Source: Candidatus Poribacteria bacterium (GTDB lineage Bacteria > Poribacteria > WGA-4E > WGA-3G). Taken from it: DNA of 40,064 nt. Positions 16,342 to 24,332 of this stretch are shown piece after piece. The DNA lies in the NCBI GenBank assembly GCA_022819945.1, contig JAJEGI010000156.1:1-40064 (forward strand). Direction: 5' to 3'. Made by a program: the position numbers and the translations under genes. Positions within the stretch are counted from its first letter, which is position 1. Each line of letters starts with the position of its first letter. The notes beneath the pieces are model-generated. The model did no database searches. It was not told where the DNA came from and worked only from the letters and a program-made list of their open reading frames with translations.

Positions 16342-17559
16342 TTTGTGAATTTTGGTGATCGCTTCCACAATTTGGTCCATATCCTTTTCTGAACTCAGGA
16401 ACATATTTTGGAAGAGCCATACACTCTGTTCGCAAACTACTGCTGCATTCGGGCAGGGCAACGATCTAATGAGGTGCGGGTATTTCTCAGCGACGTGTGC
16501 CATTCCGGGTTCCTCCGACAGCGGAGAACGGTAACCGATGGAACACGGAACGCCTTCAGCAGAGAGCGCGTTGACAAACTCTTGCCGCGACTTGCCACCG
16601 AAACCTTCAGCGTCATACTTCAAGCAGTAGAGATGATACCCATGTTTCGTAGCCCACGGAGCAAGTTGTGGCGGTGTAATACCGTCAATTGTTTCCAGTG
16701 CGTTAGAGAGGTAAGCGGCGTTATGATTGCGGATGTCGGTTTGCATCTCTAAAAGTTCCAAACGCACCAGTAGTATCGCGGCGAGATATTCTGATGGACG
16801 ATAGTTCCAACCGAGACGTGGATATTCCCATCTCGCACCCCCCGGTGCACGTCCTACGTTCATAAACGCACAGACTCGGTCGTGAATGTCTTTGTCGTTC
16901 GTTGTGACCATTCCACCTTCACCAGAAGTTAGGTTTTTCGAGGCTTGGAAACTAAACGCACCGACATCACTAAGAGAACCGACCTTTTTCGTCTGGTATT
17001 CTGCACCATGTGCCTGCGCGCAGTCCTCAATAATCGCGAGGTGGTGGCGTTGGGCGATTTCTTGTAATGCGCCCATATCTGCGGGATGACCACCGAGATG
17101 GACGGGTAGGATCGCACGGGTTTCTGGACCAATAGCTGCTTCCACGCCTTCGGGATCAATCGTAAACGTCTCTGGTGAAATGTCTACAAAGACCACGGTG
17201 CATCGGCGTTCCAATACTGCGCTCGCAGTTGCTACGAACGTATAATTCGGCACGATGACTTCACCGCCATCGCTGAAGCCGTCAAGATCCAACGCACCGG
17301 CTAAGGCTGCACTGATTGAATCTGTGCCGTGCGGCATGAAAAGTGCATAGTTTGTTCCAGTATATTGTGCGTACTGCTCCCCGAAACGTTCAATCATTGT
17401 ACCACCGGAACCTTCATTCGCGCTTAAGTATACTTCCCGAAGCAGCGGTTCAACTTTTGATTCCCACTCCTCGGTCGTTGTGAGGGGCCATGAGGACCAC
17501 GGTTCGCTTTCTGTGTTGCGGACAGGGGTGCCACCTGAAATTGCCAGTTGATTGGACAT
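16330..17559 (-). CDS. DegT/DnrJ/EryC1/StrS aminotransferase family
   Basis: 409 residues. PLP-dependent sugar aminotransferase fold type I: VPNYTFVATASAVL (103-116), VDISPETFTID (125-135), LPVHLGGHPADM (151-162), IIEDCAQAHGA (176-186, with D179), and FSFQASKNLTSGEGG (202-216), where K208 is the Schiff-base lysine. The C-terminus follows the family (GWNYRPSEYLAAILLVRLE). The N-terminus LAISGGTPVR is typical of the group that includes AHBA synthase- and StrS-like proteins. No sugar-nucleotide genes are adjacent, so the substrate is unknown. SD GGAG lies 8 bases upstream; a promoter lies at 17670-17699. Confidence 0.92.
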   Translation of the reverse strand: MSNQLAISGGTPVRNTESEPWSSWPLTTTEEWESKVEPLLREVYLSANEGSGGTMIERFGEQYAQYTGTNYALFMPHGTDSISAALAGALDLDGFSDGGEVIVPNYTFVATASAVLERRCTVVFVDISPETFTIDPEGVEAAIGPETRAILPVHLGGHPADMGALQEIAQRHHLAIIEDCAQAHGAEYQTKKVGSLSDVGAFSFQASKNLTSGEGGMVTTNDKDIHDRVCAFMNVGRAPGGARWEYPRLGWNYRPSEYLAAILLVRLELLEMQTDIRNHNAAYLSNALETIDGITPPQLAPWATKHGYHLYCLKYDAEGFGGKSRQEFVNALSAEGVPCSIGYRSPLSEEPGMAHVAEKYPHLIRSLPCPNAAVVCEQSVWLFQNMFLSSEKDMDQIVEAITKIHKAWN

Positions 17560-17669
17560 GCGAATCTCCGATCTGCGCTGTTAGTTTGTGTTCTATGAGA
17601 TGTTTATAGTTTTCTGCAAGCGTTTGGAACAGGTTTGCCGGGAGCCAAATGCTTACAGTTTCAGTTTTA

Positions 17670-17699
17670 AGTGTACTATGTTATCCAGAAATCTGTCAA
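17670..17699 (-). promoter_or_regulatory. Promoter of the DegT aminotransferase
   Basis: Minus strand: -35 TTGACA (17699-17694), 18-base spacer, -10 TACACT (17675-17670). There is no extended -10 TG. It lies about 110 bases upstream of the ATG. Confidence 0.5.
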
Positions 17700-17847
17700 G
17701 GAAAAATCAGCGGTCAAACAGGTTCAGCGTATCTCATAAATTGTGTTAAAAGTTTTTGGTATAAAGTCATCAAAAACACCGAGGGTTGAAAGTCAGGGGG
17801 TGCTGTATTATGCGAAGTTTGTTCCTGTCGGACAAAGGACAAATCCC

Positions 17848-17876
17848 TTGACTTTCGCCTCAGCTTATGGTATCCT
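17848..17876 (+). promoter_or_regulatory. Promoter of the alcohol dehydrogenase gene
   Basis: -35 TTGACT (17848-17853), 17-base spacer ending in TATGG, -10 TATCCT (17871-17876). The TG at the extended -10 position partly compensates for the weak -10. It predicts a leader of roughly 135 bases. Confidence 0.55.
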
Positions 17877-18018
17877 GTTATGGGAACTTTTACAATACGA
17901 TCTGCTATTGATACGCTTTAAAAAAAGGCGCGGTTAAGACTCCCAGCAGCAGAGAACGGGATTCATACATACATACCAGCACACCCTTTAAGCGTGCCAT
18001 ATTAGACTGGATTCATAT

Positions 18019-19140
18019 ATGGATAGTTTTGATTGCGAACTGAAACAACAGGTTATCTTCGGTGATAACACCATTGAAAGACTTGGTGAGTTGACGCGCT
18101 CGCTTGGGGGTAGCCGGGTTCTCCTCGTTACAGATCCGGGTATCGAAAAGGCGGGTATCCTCGCGAGAGCCGTCTCAGCGTTGCAAAGCGAACGGATCGC
18201 TGCCTACGTTTATGCGGATGTCACGTCCAATCCGACAACGGAGAATGTGGAAGCCGCCGTTGAAGTTGCGAAAACCAACGCGCCGATAGACTTCATCATC
18301 GGACTCGGTGGCGGCAGCCCGATGGATTGTGCGAAAGGTGCAAACTTTCTGCTCACAAACGGCGGGAAAATGGAGGACTATTGGGGCACGAACAAGGCGA
18401 CAGAACCGATGCTGCCCTCTATCGGTGTCCCGACAACCATCGGTACCGGCAGCGAAGCACAGTCCTTCGCGCTCATCTCACAAGCAGACACACACATCAA
18501 AATGGCGTGTGGCGATAAAAAGGCGCGATTTGGCACTGTAATTTTGGATGTAACGCTCACCAAGACCTTGCCGAGACCGATCGCAGCAATTACCGCAATA
18601 GACGCGATCGCACACGCTGTTGAGAGTTATGTTTCAACTCGACACAACCCGATGTCACAGATGTTCGCACGGCATGCATGGGAGTTGTTAGATACTCACT
18701 TTGAGGCATCGCTTGGACCTAACAGTTCGAGAGCACGCAGCAAAATGCTGTTCGGTGCTTATCTCGCTGGGCTTGCGATTGAAAATTCGATGCTCGGTGC
18801 TGCACACGCTTGTGCCAATCCGTTGACAGCACGATACGATGTTATCCATGGTGTCGCTGTCGCGTTGATGTTACCGCATGTCATCCGATTCAATAGCACC
18901 GTCGCAGCAGAAGCTTATCACGAACTGTACCCGGACGGAGATATCGCTGACAGAATTACAGTACTCAAGCAGATTGGTAATTTACCGAACAGACTTCGGG
19001 ATTATCCTGTCCAATACACGATTGGAACAGCAGATATACCGACATTGGCAAAGGAAGCAGCGGGACAGTGGACAGCACAGTTCAACCCGCGTCCTTTGGA
19101 TACCGGAGATTTTATGAGGCTTTATGAACAGGTTTATTGA
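18019..19140 (+). CDS. Iron-containing alcohol dehydrogenase family
   Basis: 373 residues. Type III dehydrogenase: the NAD-binding loop is GLGGGSPMDCAKG (95-107), followed by VPTTIGTGSEAQ (137-148). The metal site is AIDAIAHAVESY (193-204), giving D195 and H199, then GAAHACANPL with H263, and VIHGVAVALM with H277. All four ligands are present. These enzymes oxidise or reduce short alcohols, lactaldehyde, butanol or similar. No pathway partners are adjacent to fix the substrate. The start has only a weak SD. The end overlaps the start of the next gene by 17 bases. Confidence 0.92.
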   Translation: MDSFDCELKQQVIFGDNTIERLGELTRSLGGSRVLLVTDPGIEKAGILARAVSALQSERIAAYVYADVTSNPTTENVEAAVEVAKTNAPIDFIIGLGGGSPMDCAKGANFLLTNGGKMEDYWGTNKATEPMLPSIGVPTTIGTGSEAQSFALISQADTHIKMACGDKKARFGTVILDVTLTKTLPRPIAAITAIDAIAHAVESYVSTRHNPMSQMFARHAWELLDTHFEASLGPNSSRARSKMLFGAYLAGLAIENSMLGAAHACANPLTARYDVIHGVAVALMLPHVIRFNSTVAAEAYHELYPDGDIADRITVLKQIGNLPNRLRDYPVQYTIGTADIPTLAKEAAGQWTAQFNPRPLDTGDFMRLYEQVY

Positions 19141-20314
19141 CGGACAAGCAGGGGAGCGAAATCGTACACACCTTAAAAAGTCAAAGGCTACGGAAACCCA
19201 AGGGCGTGTGCCTGCTACTTTCTTTATCCTTCTATTACTGCTTAGCATCGCAAATGCAACGCTTGGTAACTGGACAAGTTTCCGCGGGAACCCACAACTC
19301 ACAGGTGTTGCGGATTCGCAACTCCCGGACAATCCGCAATTGCTCTGGACTTTTCAGGCAGGTGACATGATCGAATCCACCGCCGCAGTTGCCGATGGAA
19401 TCGTCTATGTCGGTGCGTTGGATGGGGTACTCTATGCAATTGACGCACAAATAGGCGAGAAGCGGTGGACGTATCAGACGAACAGTTCAATCAAAGCGTC
19501 ACCCGCTATTCACGATGGCGTCATCTACTTCGGCGATGGCGATGGGGTGTTTCATGCCGTGGACATCAACGCTCAGAAAATGAAATGGCAGTTTAACACG
19601 GAAGGTGAAATCATATCCTCCGCAAATTTTGCTGGCGACCGTGTTCTATTCGGATCGTATGATGGATTCCTCTACTGTCTCAACCGAGAAAGCGGAGAAC
19701 TGGTCTGGAAATTTGAGACGGAAGGGTATGTCCACGGTACCCCGGGTGTCTGGACGCAGGCTGCTAATGCTGCGAACTTCGTGGTCCTGACGGGATGCGA
19801 CAGTTATCTGCGCGTCATTAACATTGATGATGGCACACAGACGCAACAGGTGGACCTCGGCGCGTACGTCGGTGCAAGTCCTGCGATTTCGCAGGATCGT
19901 GTCTATTGTGGTACGTACGGAACCGAGATACTCGGTATCGCGTTAGATACTGGAGAGATTGCGTGGCGGTACCGGCATCCGAAACGACAATTCCCGTTCT
20001 TTGCCTCAGCGGCTCTCACTGGGGATAGCGTTATCATCGGTGGACGCGATAAGATGGTGCACGCGCTTTCACGGGAGACCGGCGAACCGAAATGGACTTA
20101 CACTGCTAAATCGAGTATTGAGTCTTCCGCTGTTGTCGCTGGCAGGCGTGTCTTTCTTGGAACGACTCGCGGATCGTTCATTGCGTTGGACCTTACGACT
20201 GGCGAATCAGTTTGGGAATTCGCGACGGGTTCATCTATCGTTGCATCACCGAGTGTCTCAGATGGTAAAATTTACATCGGCACCGAGGACGGGATCCTCT
20301 ATTGCTTTGGATAG
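19124..20314 (+). CDS. PQQ-like beta-propeller repeat protein, exported
   Basis: 396 residues. After a basic N-terminus and a hydrophobic segment (about 31-46, ATFFILLLLLSIANATLG), the rest is a run of seven or eight propeller blades with the repeated W-x-[FY] and D-[GA]-x-[VI]-Y-[VIF]-G pattern: DGIVYVGALDGVLYAID, DGVIYFGDGDGVFHAVD, DRVLFGSYDGFLYCL, DGKIYIGTEDGILYCF. It resembles the outer-membrane BamB/PQQ-dehydrogenase-like family but has no PQQ dehydrogenase active-site motifs that I can see. The ATG lies inside the dehydrogenase gene; a GTG at 19208 directly before the signal-like segment is an alternative start. Probably periplasmic or surface. Confidence 0.88.
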   Translation: MNRFIDGQAGERNRTHLKKSKATETQGRVPATFFILLLLLSIANATLGNWTSFRGNPQLTGVADSQLPDNPQLLWTFQAGDMIESTAAVADGIVYVGALDGVLYAIDAQIGEKRWTYQTNSSIKASPAIHDGVIYFGDGDGVFHAVDINAQKMKWQFNTEGEIISSANFAGDRVLFGSYDGFLYCLNRESGELVWKFETEGYVHGTPGVWTQAANAANFVVLTGCDSYLRVINIDDGTQTQQVDLGAYVGASPAISQDRVYCGTYGTEILGIALDTGEIAWRYRHPKRQFPFFASAALTGDSVIIGGRDKMVHALSRETGEPKWTYTAKSSIESSAVVAGRRVFLGTTRGSFIALDLTTGESVWEFATGSSIVASPSVSDGKIYIGTEDGILYCFG

Positions 20315-20315
20315 A

Positions 20316-20948
20316 TTAATTTTCAAGGACGGATTCATCAAGTGGAAATTTCTCAGTAATAAGCATCAACGGGTCTTTCTTCGCGACGATCCTATAGGTC
20401 CGGCTGAGAAACGGTTTTGACTCAAGATGTTCAATAGCATCGGGGAGTCCCGTAGCATGCTCAACGCCCCACCATAGTAAGTCCCGGCGCGTCTCCAATA
20501 CCGTTCTTTGCAAAAGCGCGCCTAATCCGCCTGCTCTCGATTTTAACCCGTCCACAACGCTTTTCGGCAAACGTTGGTAGACGAGATCGGAAATTGCATA
20601 GGCGTGAACCTTCGGTGCTTGCATATCAGCAGTGGCGGGTGTCTGCAGTACCGCCTCCCGCGTAACAATCGGATCGCCTATCGGGAGTTCCAGCCAAGCA
20701 TGTTCAATGCCTAAGGCTCGCTCTGTTTCTCGTAGCGGGACAACTTCCACTGAAGACATTGTATACGCTTCAATCAGGCGCGTGACAGTTCCATCGGTAA
20801 CGAGCAGTGCTCGCTGAAATGGCGTTAATTGTGAAGGTTTGATGTCGTCCAACGCTGATGGTCTGGCGGCTTGTGCCACAAACAGCGTATCCAACTGCTC
20901 GCTAACAATAGCATCTGAATCAACAACCGTATTATGATCTGTACGCAT
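20316..20948 (-). CDS. Chorismate lyase-like protein (UbiC/DUF98 superfamily)
   Basis: 210 residues. LTPFQRALLVTDGTVTRLIE (41-60), then VTREAVLQ (95-102) and SRTYRIVAKKDPLMLITEKFP (182-202). R97 and E199 line up with the E. coli UbiC substrate-binding residues R76 and E155. The family cleaves chorismate to 4-hydroxybenzoate and pyruvate or binds related compounds. A good SD (AAGGGTG) precedes the ATG. It is divergent from the radical SAM / ligase / oxidoreductase genes and convergent with the PQQ protein, whose stop lies one base away. UTRA-type ligand-binding proteins share the fold, but no DNA-binding domain is present here. Confidence 0.82.
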   Translation of the reverse strand: MRTDHNTVVDSDAIVSEQLDTLFVAQAARPSALDDIKPSQLTPFQRALLVTDGTVTRLIEAYTMSSVEVVPLRETERALGIEHAWLELPIGDPIVTREAVLQTPATADMQAPKVHAYAISDLVYQRLPKSVVDGLKSRAGGLGALLQRTVLETRRDLLWWGVEHATGLPDAIEHLESKPFLSRTYRIVAKKDPLMLITEKFPLDESVLEN

Positions 20949-21034
20949 CGCACACCCTTATTGAGGATCTAAATTTTTCAGATAGAACTTAGAGTAATTA
21001 TACTACATACACTAATGCCGCTGCCAACATAGAA

Positions 21035-21064
21035 TTGACACAACGTCTGGCTCTATGTTATAGT
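21035..21064 (+). promoter_or_regulatory. Promoter of the radical SAM / CoA-ligase genes
   Basis: -35 TTGACA (21035-21040), 18-base spacer ending in TGT, -10 TATAGT (21059-21064). It precedes a leader of about 100 bases that contains overlapping hairpins (see 21113-21146). Confidence 0.6.
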
Positions 21065-21112
21065 ATAATATAGAATGATACGGACTTATAGCAACGTCAT
21101 AAATTACATTCG

Positions 21113-21146
21113 GTGCCTTAGGATTAGGCGCGTGTCAAGGCACACG
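21113..21146 (+). promoter_or_regulatory. Overlapping alternative hairpins in the radical SAM leader
   Basis: GTGCCTT (21113-21119) pairs with AAGGCAC (21137-21143). CGTGT (21131-21135) pairs with ACACG (21142-21146). The two stems share bases and exclude each other. They lie 26 bases before the start codon, so they could affect translation. No known riboswitch is recognised. Confidence 0.35.
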
Positions 21147-21171
21147 TAGGCAAGATAAAGGAGTAGAGATA

Positions 21172-22512
21172 ATGCCTGAAACAAAACCGGAACCCGCAAC
21201 AGCAGGCATAGATTCAAAAGATACAACTGTAGGAAGCGTGTTCGTTTCAAACTATCCTCCCTATTCTGTATGGGGTGAATCCGATGTGCCAGAGGTGCAT
21301 CGTGCACTCGAAGAACCGCCGTGTCCAGAGGCGACTTTAGGACTTTACCTCCATATCCCGTTCTGTCGTAAGCGGTGCAAGTTCTGTTATTTTCGGGTCT
21401 ACACCGACAAAAACAGTTCCGAAATTGATACATATCTGAACGCACTTGGGAAAGAGGTTGAACTTTACAGCGAACAACCCGCAATCGCAGGTAGACCCTT
21501 GAGATTCGTCTACTTCGGGGGCGGCACGCCTTCTTATATCAGTGTCAAACACTTAACGGCTCTTGTTGAGAGAGTGAAAAACGTGATGCCGTGGGATGCT
21601 GCTGAAGAGGTAGCGTTTGAGTGCGAACCCGGTACCTTGACAGAAAAGAAACTTGATGCCATCAAAGCGATCGGTGTAACCCGATTGAGTCTCGGCGTTG
21701 AAAACCTAAATGACGAAATCCTCGCTGAAAATGGGAGAGCACATCTTTCCAAAGAGGTCTATCGTATCGCCCCGTGGATAAAGGGATTGGCATTCGATCA
21801 GGTAAATATTGACCTCATCTCAGGTATGATCGGTGAAACATGGGAAAGTTGGCGCGAGACTGTTAGAAAGACAATTGAACTCGATCCGGACAGCGTCACC
21901 GTCTATCAACTTGAACTGCCGTTCAATACTGTCTATTCCAAGGATATCCTCGGTGGCGACGCACTGCCGGTGGCGGACTGGAAACTCAAGCGCGAATGGC
22001 ACCAATACGCTTTTGAGCAGTTCACAAAAGCCGGTTACGAACAATCCAGCGCGTATACTGTTCTCAAGAAAGACAAACAGTGTCAGTTTGTCTATCGCGA
22101 CGCAGTGTGGCAAGGCAGCGATATGATAGGTACAGGCGTTGCATCGTTCTCACACCTCAGTGGGATCCACTTTCAGAACGCACCCTCATGGGGAGATTAT
22201 CTCGGTAACCTTTCGGAAGATAAACTCCCAATTTACCGCGCACTGCAGCCGACGGAAGCAGAAAAACTGACGCGGGAGATGATACTGCAGCTTAAACTCG
22301 GAAAAATCAGTCCTTCCTATTTCCGAGCGAAGTTCAACGCAGACATTCTCGATATTTTTGCCGAATCTTACGAAAAGCTGCAAAACGATGGTATGCTGCG
22401 CGTCAATGCTGCATCAGATGAAATCCGACTGACACAACGTGGATTGCTCCGAGTTGACAGTCTACTTCCGGCGTTCTATGCCCCTGAATACCAGAACACG
22501 CGATATACCTAA
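21172..22512 (+). CDS. HemN/HemW-like radical SAM enzyme
   Basis: 446 residues. The radical SAM cluster motif is LYLHIPFCRKRCKFCYF (58-74), with C65, C69 and C72. The SAM-binding GGGTPSYIS lies at 116-124, then FECEPGTLTEKKLDAIKAIG, RLSLGVENLNDEILAENGR and a DLISGMIGETWESWRET segment. The C-terminal third resembles the HemN_C domain. It matches the coproporphyrinogen oxidase superfamily, which also contains class C radical SAM methyltransferases and haem-processing enzymes. It is not necessarily a haem enzyme, since no haem genes are near. It lies three bases before the CoA ligase, so the two are co-translated. SD GGAG is 9 bases upstream. Confidence 0.86.
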   Translation: MPETKPEPATAGIDSKDTTVGSVFVSNYPPYSVWGESDVPEVHRALEEPPCPEATLGLYLHIPFCRKRCKFCYFRVYTDKNSSEIDTYLNALGKEVELYSEQPAIAGRPLRFVYFGGGTPSYISVKHLTALVERVKNVMPWDAAEEVAFECEPGTLTEKKLDAIKAIGVTRLSLGVENLNDEILAENGRAHLSKEVYRIAPWIKGLAFDQVNIDLISGMIGETWESWRETVRKTIELDPDSVTVYQLELPFNTVYSKDILGGDALPVADWKLKREWHQYAFEQFTKAGYEQSSAYTVLKKDKQCQFVYRDAVWQGSDMIGTGVASFSHLSGIHFQNAPSWGDYLGNLSEDKLPIYRALQPTEAEKLTREMILQLKLGKISPSYFRAKFNADILDIFAESYEKLQNDGMLRVNAASDEIRLTQRGLLRVDSLLPAFYAPEYQNTRYT

Positions 22513-22515
22513 TAT

Positions 22516-23781
22516 ATGGATATACAAACCCAATTACATCGTCTTCGCGAGATGCTCGCGCCAGTGTTAGAGACTAACGCCTTCTACAAACAAAAACTCA
22601 CCGAAGCCGGGATTACGCAACCAAACGACGTACAGACACTGGATGATTATCGGCAGCTGCCTTTTACGACAAAAGAAGAACTCAGCACAGACCAAGTCTC
22701 GCATCCACCCTACGGCACAAACCTCACCTTCCCTCTGGCGCAATATACCTGTCTCCACCGCACCTCCGGTACAACAGGCGAACCGTTGCGCTGGTTAGAT
22801 ACAGCGGAATCGTGGGACTGGTGGGGAAGATGTTGGGGCGAAATCTATCGCGGTGCAGGCGTGACCTCAGCGGATCGGTTGATGATCGCCTTTTCGTTCG
22901 GTCCGTTTATCGGTTTCTGGAGTGCTTATCACGGCGCGCAGATGCTTGGCGCGCTGACAATCCCAAACGGTGGTATGACCTCGGATCAGCGGATACGCGC
23001 CATCCTCAGCAACGATGTGACGGTACTCATCGCTACGCCGACGTATGCACTCCGACTCGCCGAAGTCGCGGAACAAGACGGTATCAATCTCAGCGAAGCG
23101 TCTTCAGTTCGGGTAACCATCCATGCGGGTGAACCCGGTGCGAGTCTACCTGCAACGAAAGAACGGATTGAGATGCGTTGGGGGACGCGTGCGTACGATC
23201 ACGCCGGTGCAACGGAAGTCGGTGCATGGGGTGTGATGTGCGAACCGCAGGCGGGTCTCCATCTCAATGAAGACGAGTTTATCTATGAAGTACTTAATCC
23301 AGAGACGGGCGATCCCGCAGACGAAGGCGAGTTAGTGATTACTAATTTAGGGCGCGTCGGTATGCCGGTTATCCGTTATCGGACGGGAGACTACGTTAAA
23401 CTCAAATCGGGGCCCTGTGAATGTGGTCGAGAGAGCCGTGTCCTTGAGGGCGGCGTTATTGGACGGATAGACAATGCACTTATCATCCGCGGACTGAATG
23501 TATATCCTGCAACGCTTGAAAATATCATCCTCAAGTTCCCGGAGGTTCAGGAGTTCGCTGGTCGTGTTTACGGTGCAGGCACACTCGATGAACTCGAAAT
23601 CCAGATTGAATCTACGAATCCTAATCCTGCTGATACTGCTACTGCTGTCGCTGCTGCGATCCGAGATGAGTTAGGTTTGCGTGTTGTTGTGAAAACGGTG
23701 TCGCTCGGAACGTTACCGAGGTATGAACTCAAATCAAAACGGTTCACTGATGAACGCTACTCACAGAGAGAAACAGGCTAA
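22516..23781 (+). CDS. PaaK-like aryl-CoA ligase / AMP-binding enzyme
   Basis: 421 residues, the length of phenylacetate-CoA ligases. P-loop HRTSGTTGEP (81-90), a Trp-rich stretch (WDWWGRCWGEIYRGAG) typical of PaaK, AYDHAGATEVGAWG (226-239) as the A5 motif, RYRTGDYVKL (287-296) as A8, and a CEC pair at 301-303 followed by GRIDNALIIRGLNVYP (316-331). It would adenylate an aryl or acyl carboxylate and transfer it to CoA. The gene lacks a clear SD and starts three bases after the radical SAM gene, pointing to translational coupling. The acid is unknown; the nearby chorismate-lyase-like gene makes a hydroxybenzoate plausible (inference). Confidence 0.9.
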   Translation: MDIQTQLHRLREMLAPVLETNAFYKQKLTEAGITQPNDVQTLDDYRQLPFTTKEELSTDQVSHPPYGTNLTFPLAQYTCLHRTSGTTGEPLRWLDTAESWDWWGRCWGEIYRGAGVTSADRLMIAFSFGPFIGFWSAYHGAQMLGALTIPNGGMTSDQRIRAILSNDVTVLIATPTYALRLAEVAEQDGINLSEASSVRVTIHAGEPGASLPATKERIEMRWGTRAYDHAGATEVGAWGVMCEPQAGLHLNEDEFIYEVLNPETGDPADEGELVITNLGRVGMPVIRYRTGDYVKLKSGPCECGRESRVLEGGVIGRIDNALIIRGLNVYPATLENIILKFPEVQEFAGRVYGAGTLDELEIQIESTNPNPADTATAVAAAIRDELGLRVVVKTVSLGTLPRYELKSKRFTDERYSQRETG

Positions 23782-23800
23782 ATGCTTTCCAATGTTCTCC

Positions 23801-23829
23801 TTGACATCTGATGCCTTGGAGACTATAAT
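23801..23829 (+). promoter_or_regulatory. Consensus promoter before the small ORF pair
   Basis: TTGACA (23801-23806), exactly 17 bases, TATAAT (23824-23829): a perfect sigma70 consensus, 19 bases after the ligase stop codon. The predicted transcript start is close to 23836, giving a leader of about 16 bases before ATG 23852. No extended -10 TG. It suggests the small ORFs are expressed on their own and strongly. Confidence 0.7.
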
Positions 23830-23851
23830 TGATTAGGAGTTGACGACTAAA

Positions 23852-24052
23852 ATGGCAGACTATGAAATTGACGAAATTCGCAGAATTCGACGGGAAATCT
23901 CCGCGAAGTTTGACCACGATGCAAGCAAACTCGGGGAGTACTACCGGAAGTTAGAGGAAGAATATGGGAAGTCTGGCAAATACAAATTTGTGGATCCACC
24001 GGATGAGAAACCAGAAGCTGCGAAATCAGAGGGAGATAAAGCTGCGAATTGA
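23852..24052 (+). CDS. Small charged protein, antitoxin-like
   Basis: 66 residues from ATG 23852. A TTG 12 bases upstream (23840) is in frame but sits directly on the AGGAG. The N-terminus ADYEIDEIRRIRREISAKFD is a highly charged helix, followed by LGEYYRKLEEEYGK. The tail is Lys/Glu/Pro-rich. Short proteins of this pattern (EIRRIREEISxxFxxD) are common in cyanobacteria and uncultivated bacteria and are often seen beside toxin-antitoxin genes; the function is not established. A BrnA-like gene follows at 38 bases. Confidence 0.65.
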   Translation: MADYEIDEIRRIRREISAKFDHDASKLGEYYRKLEEEYGKSGKYKFVDPPDEKPEAAKSEGDKAAN

Positions 24053-24090
24053 TTTTGAATCCTTGAAAGGACGGGTATCAACACGCTATA

Positions 24091-24324
24091 ATGAAAATTT
24101 CAAAAACACGGCTTTCTGAAATTGAGAATCTGCCTGATGACGCGATTGATACATCAGAGATTCCGGAACTTGATGATGAGTTTTGGGAAAATGCGCAGCG
24201 GGTTGTTCCTGAAAATTATCTTCAGATTGAACATGAAATCTTGGAATGGTTCAAAGGACAGGGACAGGATTATCACTCGCGGATAAATACGGTACTTCGA
24301 GCGTATATGGAAGCACATAGATAA
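24091..24324 (+). CDS. BrnA-like antitoxin / CopG-type protein
   Basis: 77 residues. The C-terminal half, LEWFKGQGQDYHSRINTVLR then AYMEAHR, is the conserved helix-helix end of BrnA/DUF4415 ribbon-helix-helix antitoxins. IPELDDEFWENAQRVVP matches the upstream part. BrnA normally represses its operon and neutralises the RNase BrnT. No BrnT-like gene (about 90 residues) is adjacent: the upstream partner is the 66-residue charged protein. The ATG has no SD and overlaps a TATAAT, so the start may be leaderless or coupled. It ends 8 bases before the flavin oxidoreductase. Confidence 0.75.
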   Translation: MKISKTRLSEIENLPDDAIDTSEIPELDDEFWENAQRVVPENYLQIEHEILEWFKGQGQDYHSRINTVLRAYMEAHR

Positions 24325-24332
24325 ATCAACGA

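Larger units (their letters stand above)
17560..18018. other. Divergent intergenic region (459 bases)
   Basis: No convincing gene. It holds the minus-strand promoter for the DegT gene and the plus-strand promoter for the alcohol dehydrogenase. A 7-bp hairpin GTTTTTG/CAAAAAC lies at 17752-17777 with a 12-base loop. The leader of the alcohol dehydrogenase would be about 135 bases. A 64-codon frame at 17743 has no SD and is probably chance. Confidence 0.6.

Noticed and set aside
17743..17937. 64-codon plus-strand frame between DegT and the alcohol dehydrogenase
   Set aside because: No SD, composition unlike neighbouring proteins, and it overlaps the alcohol dehydrogenase promoter.
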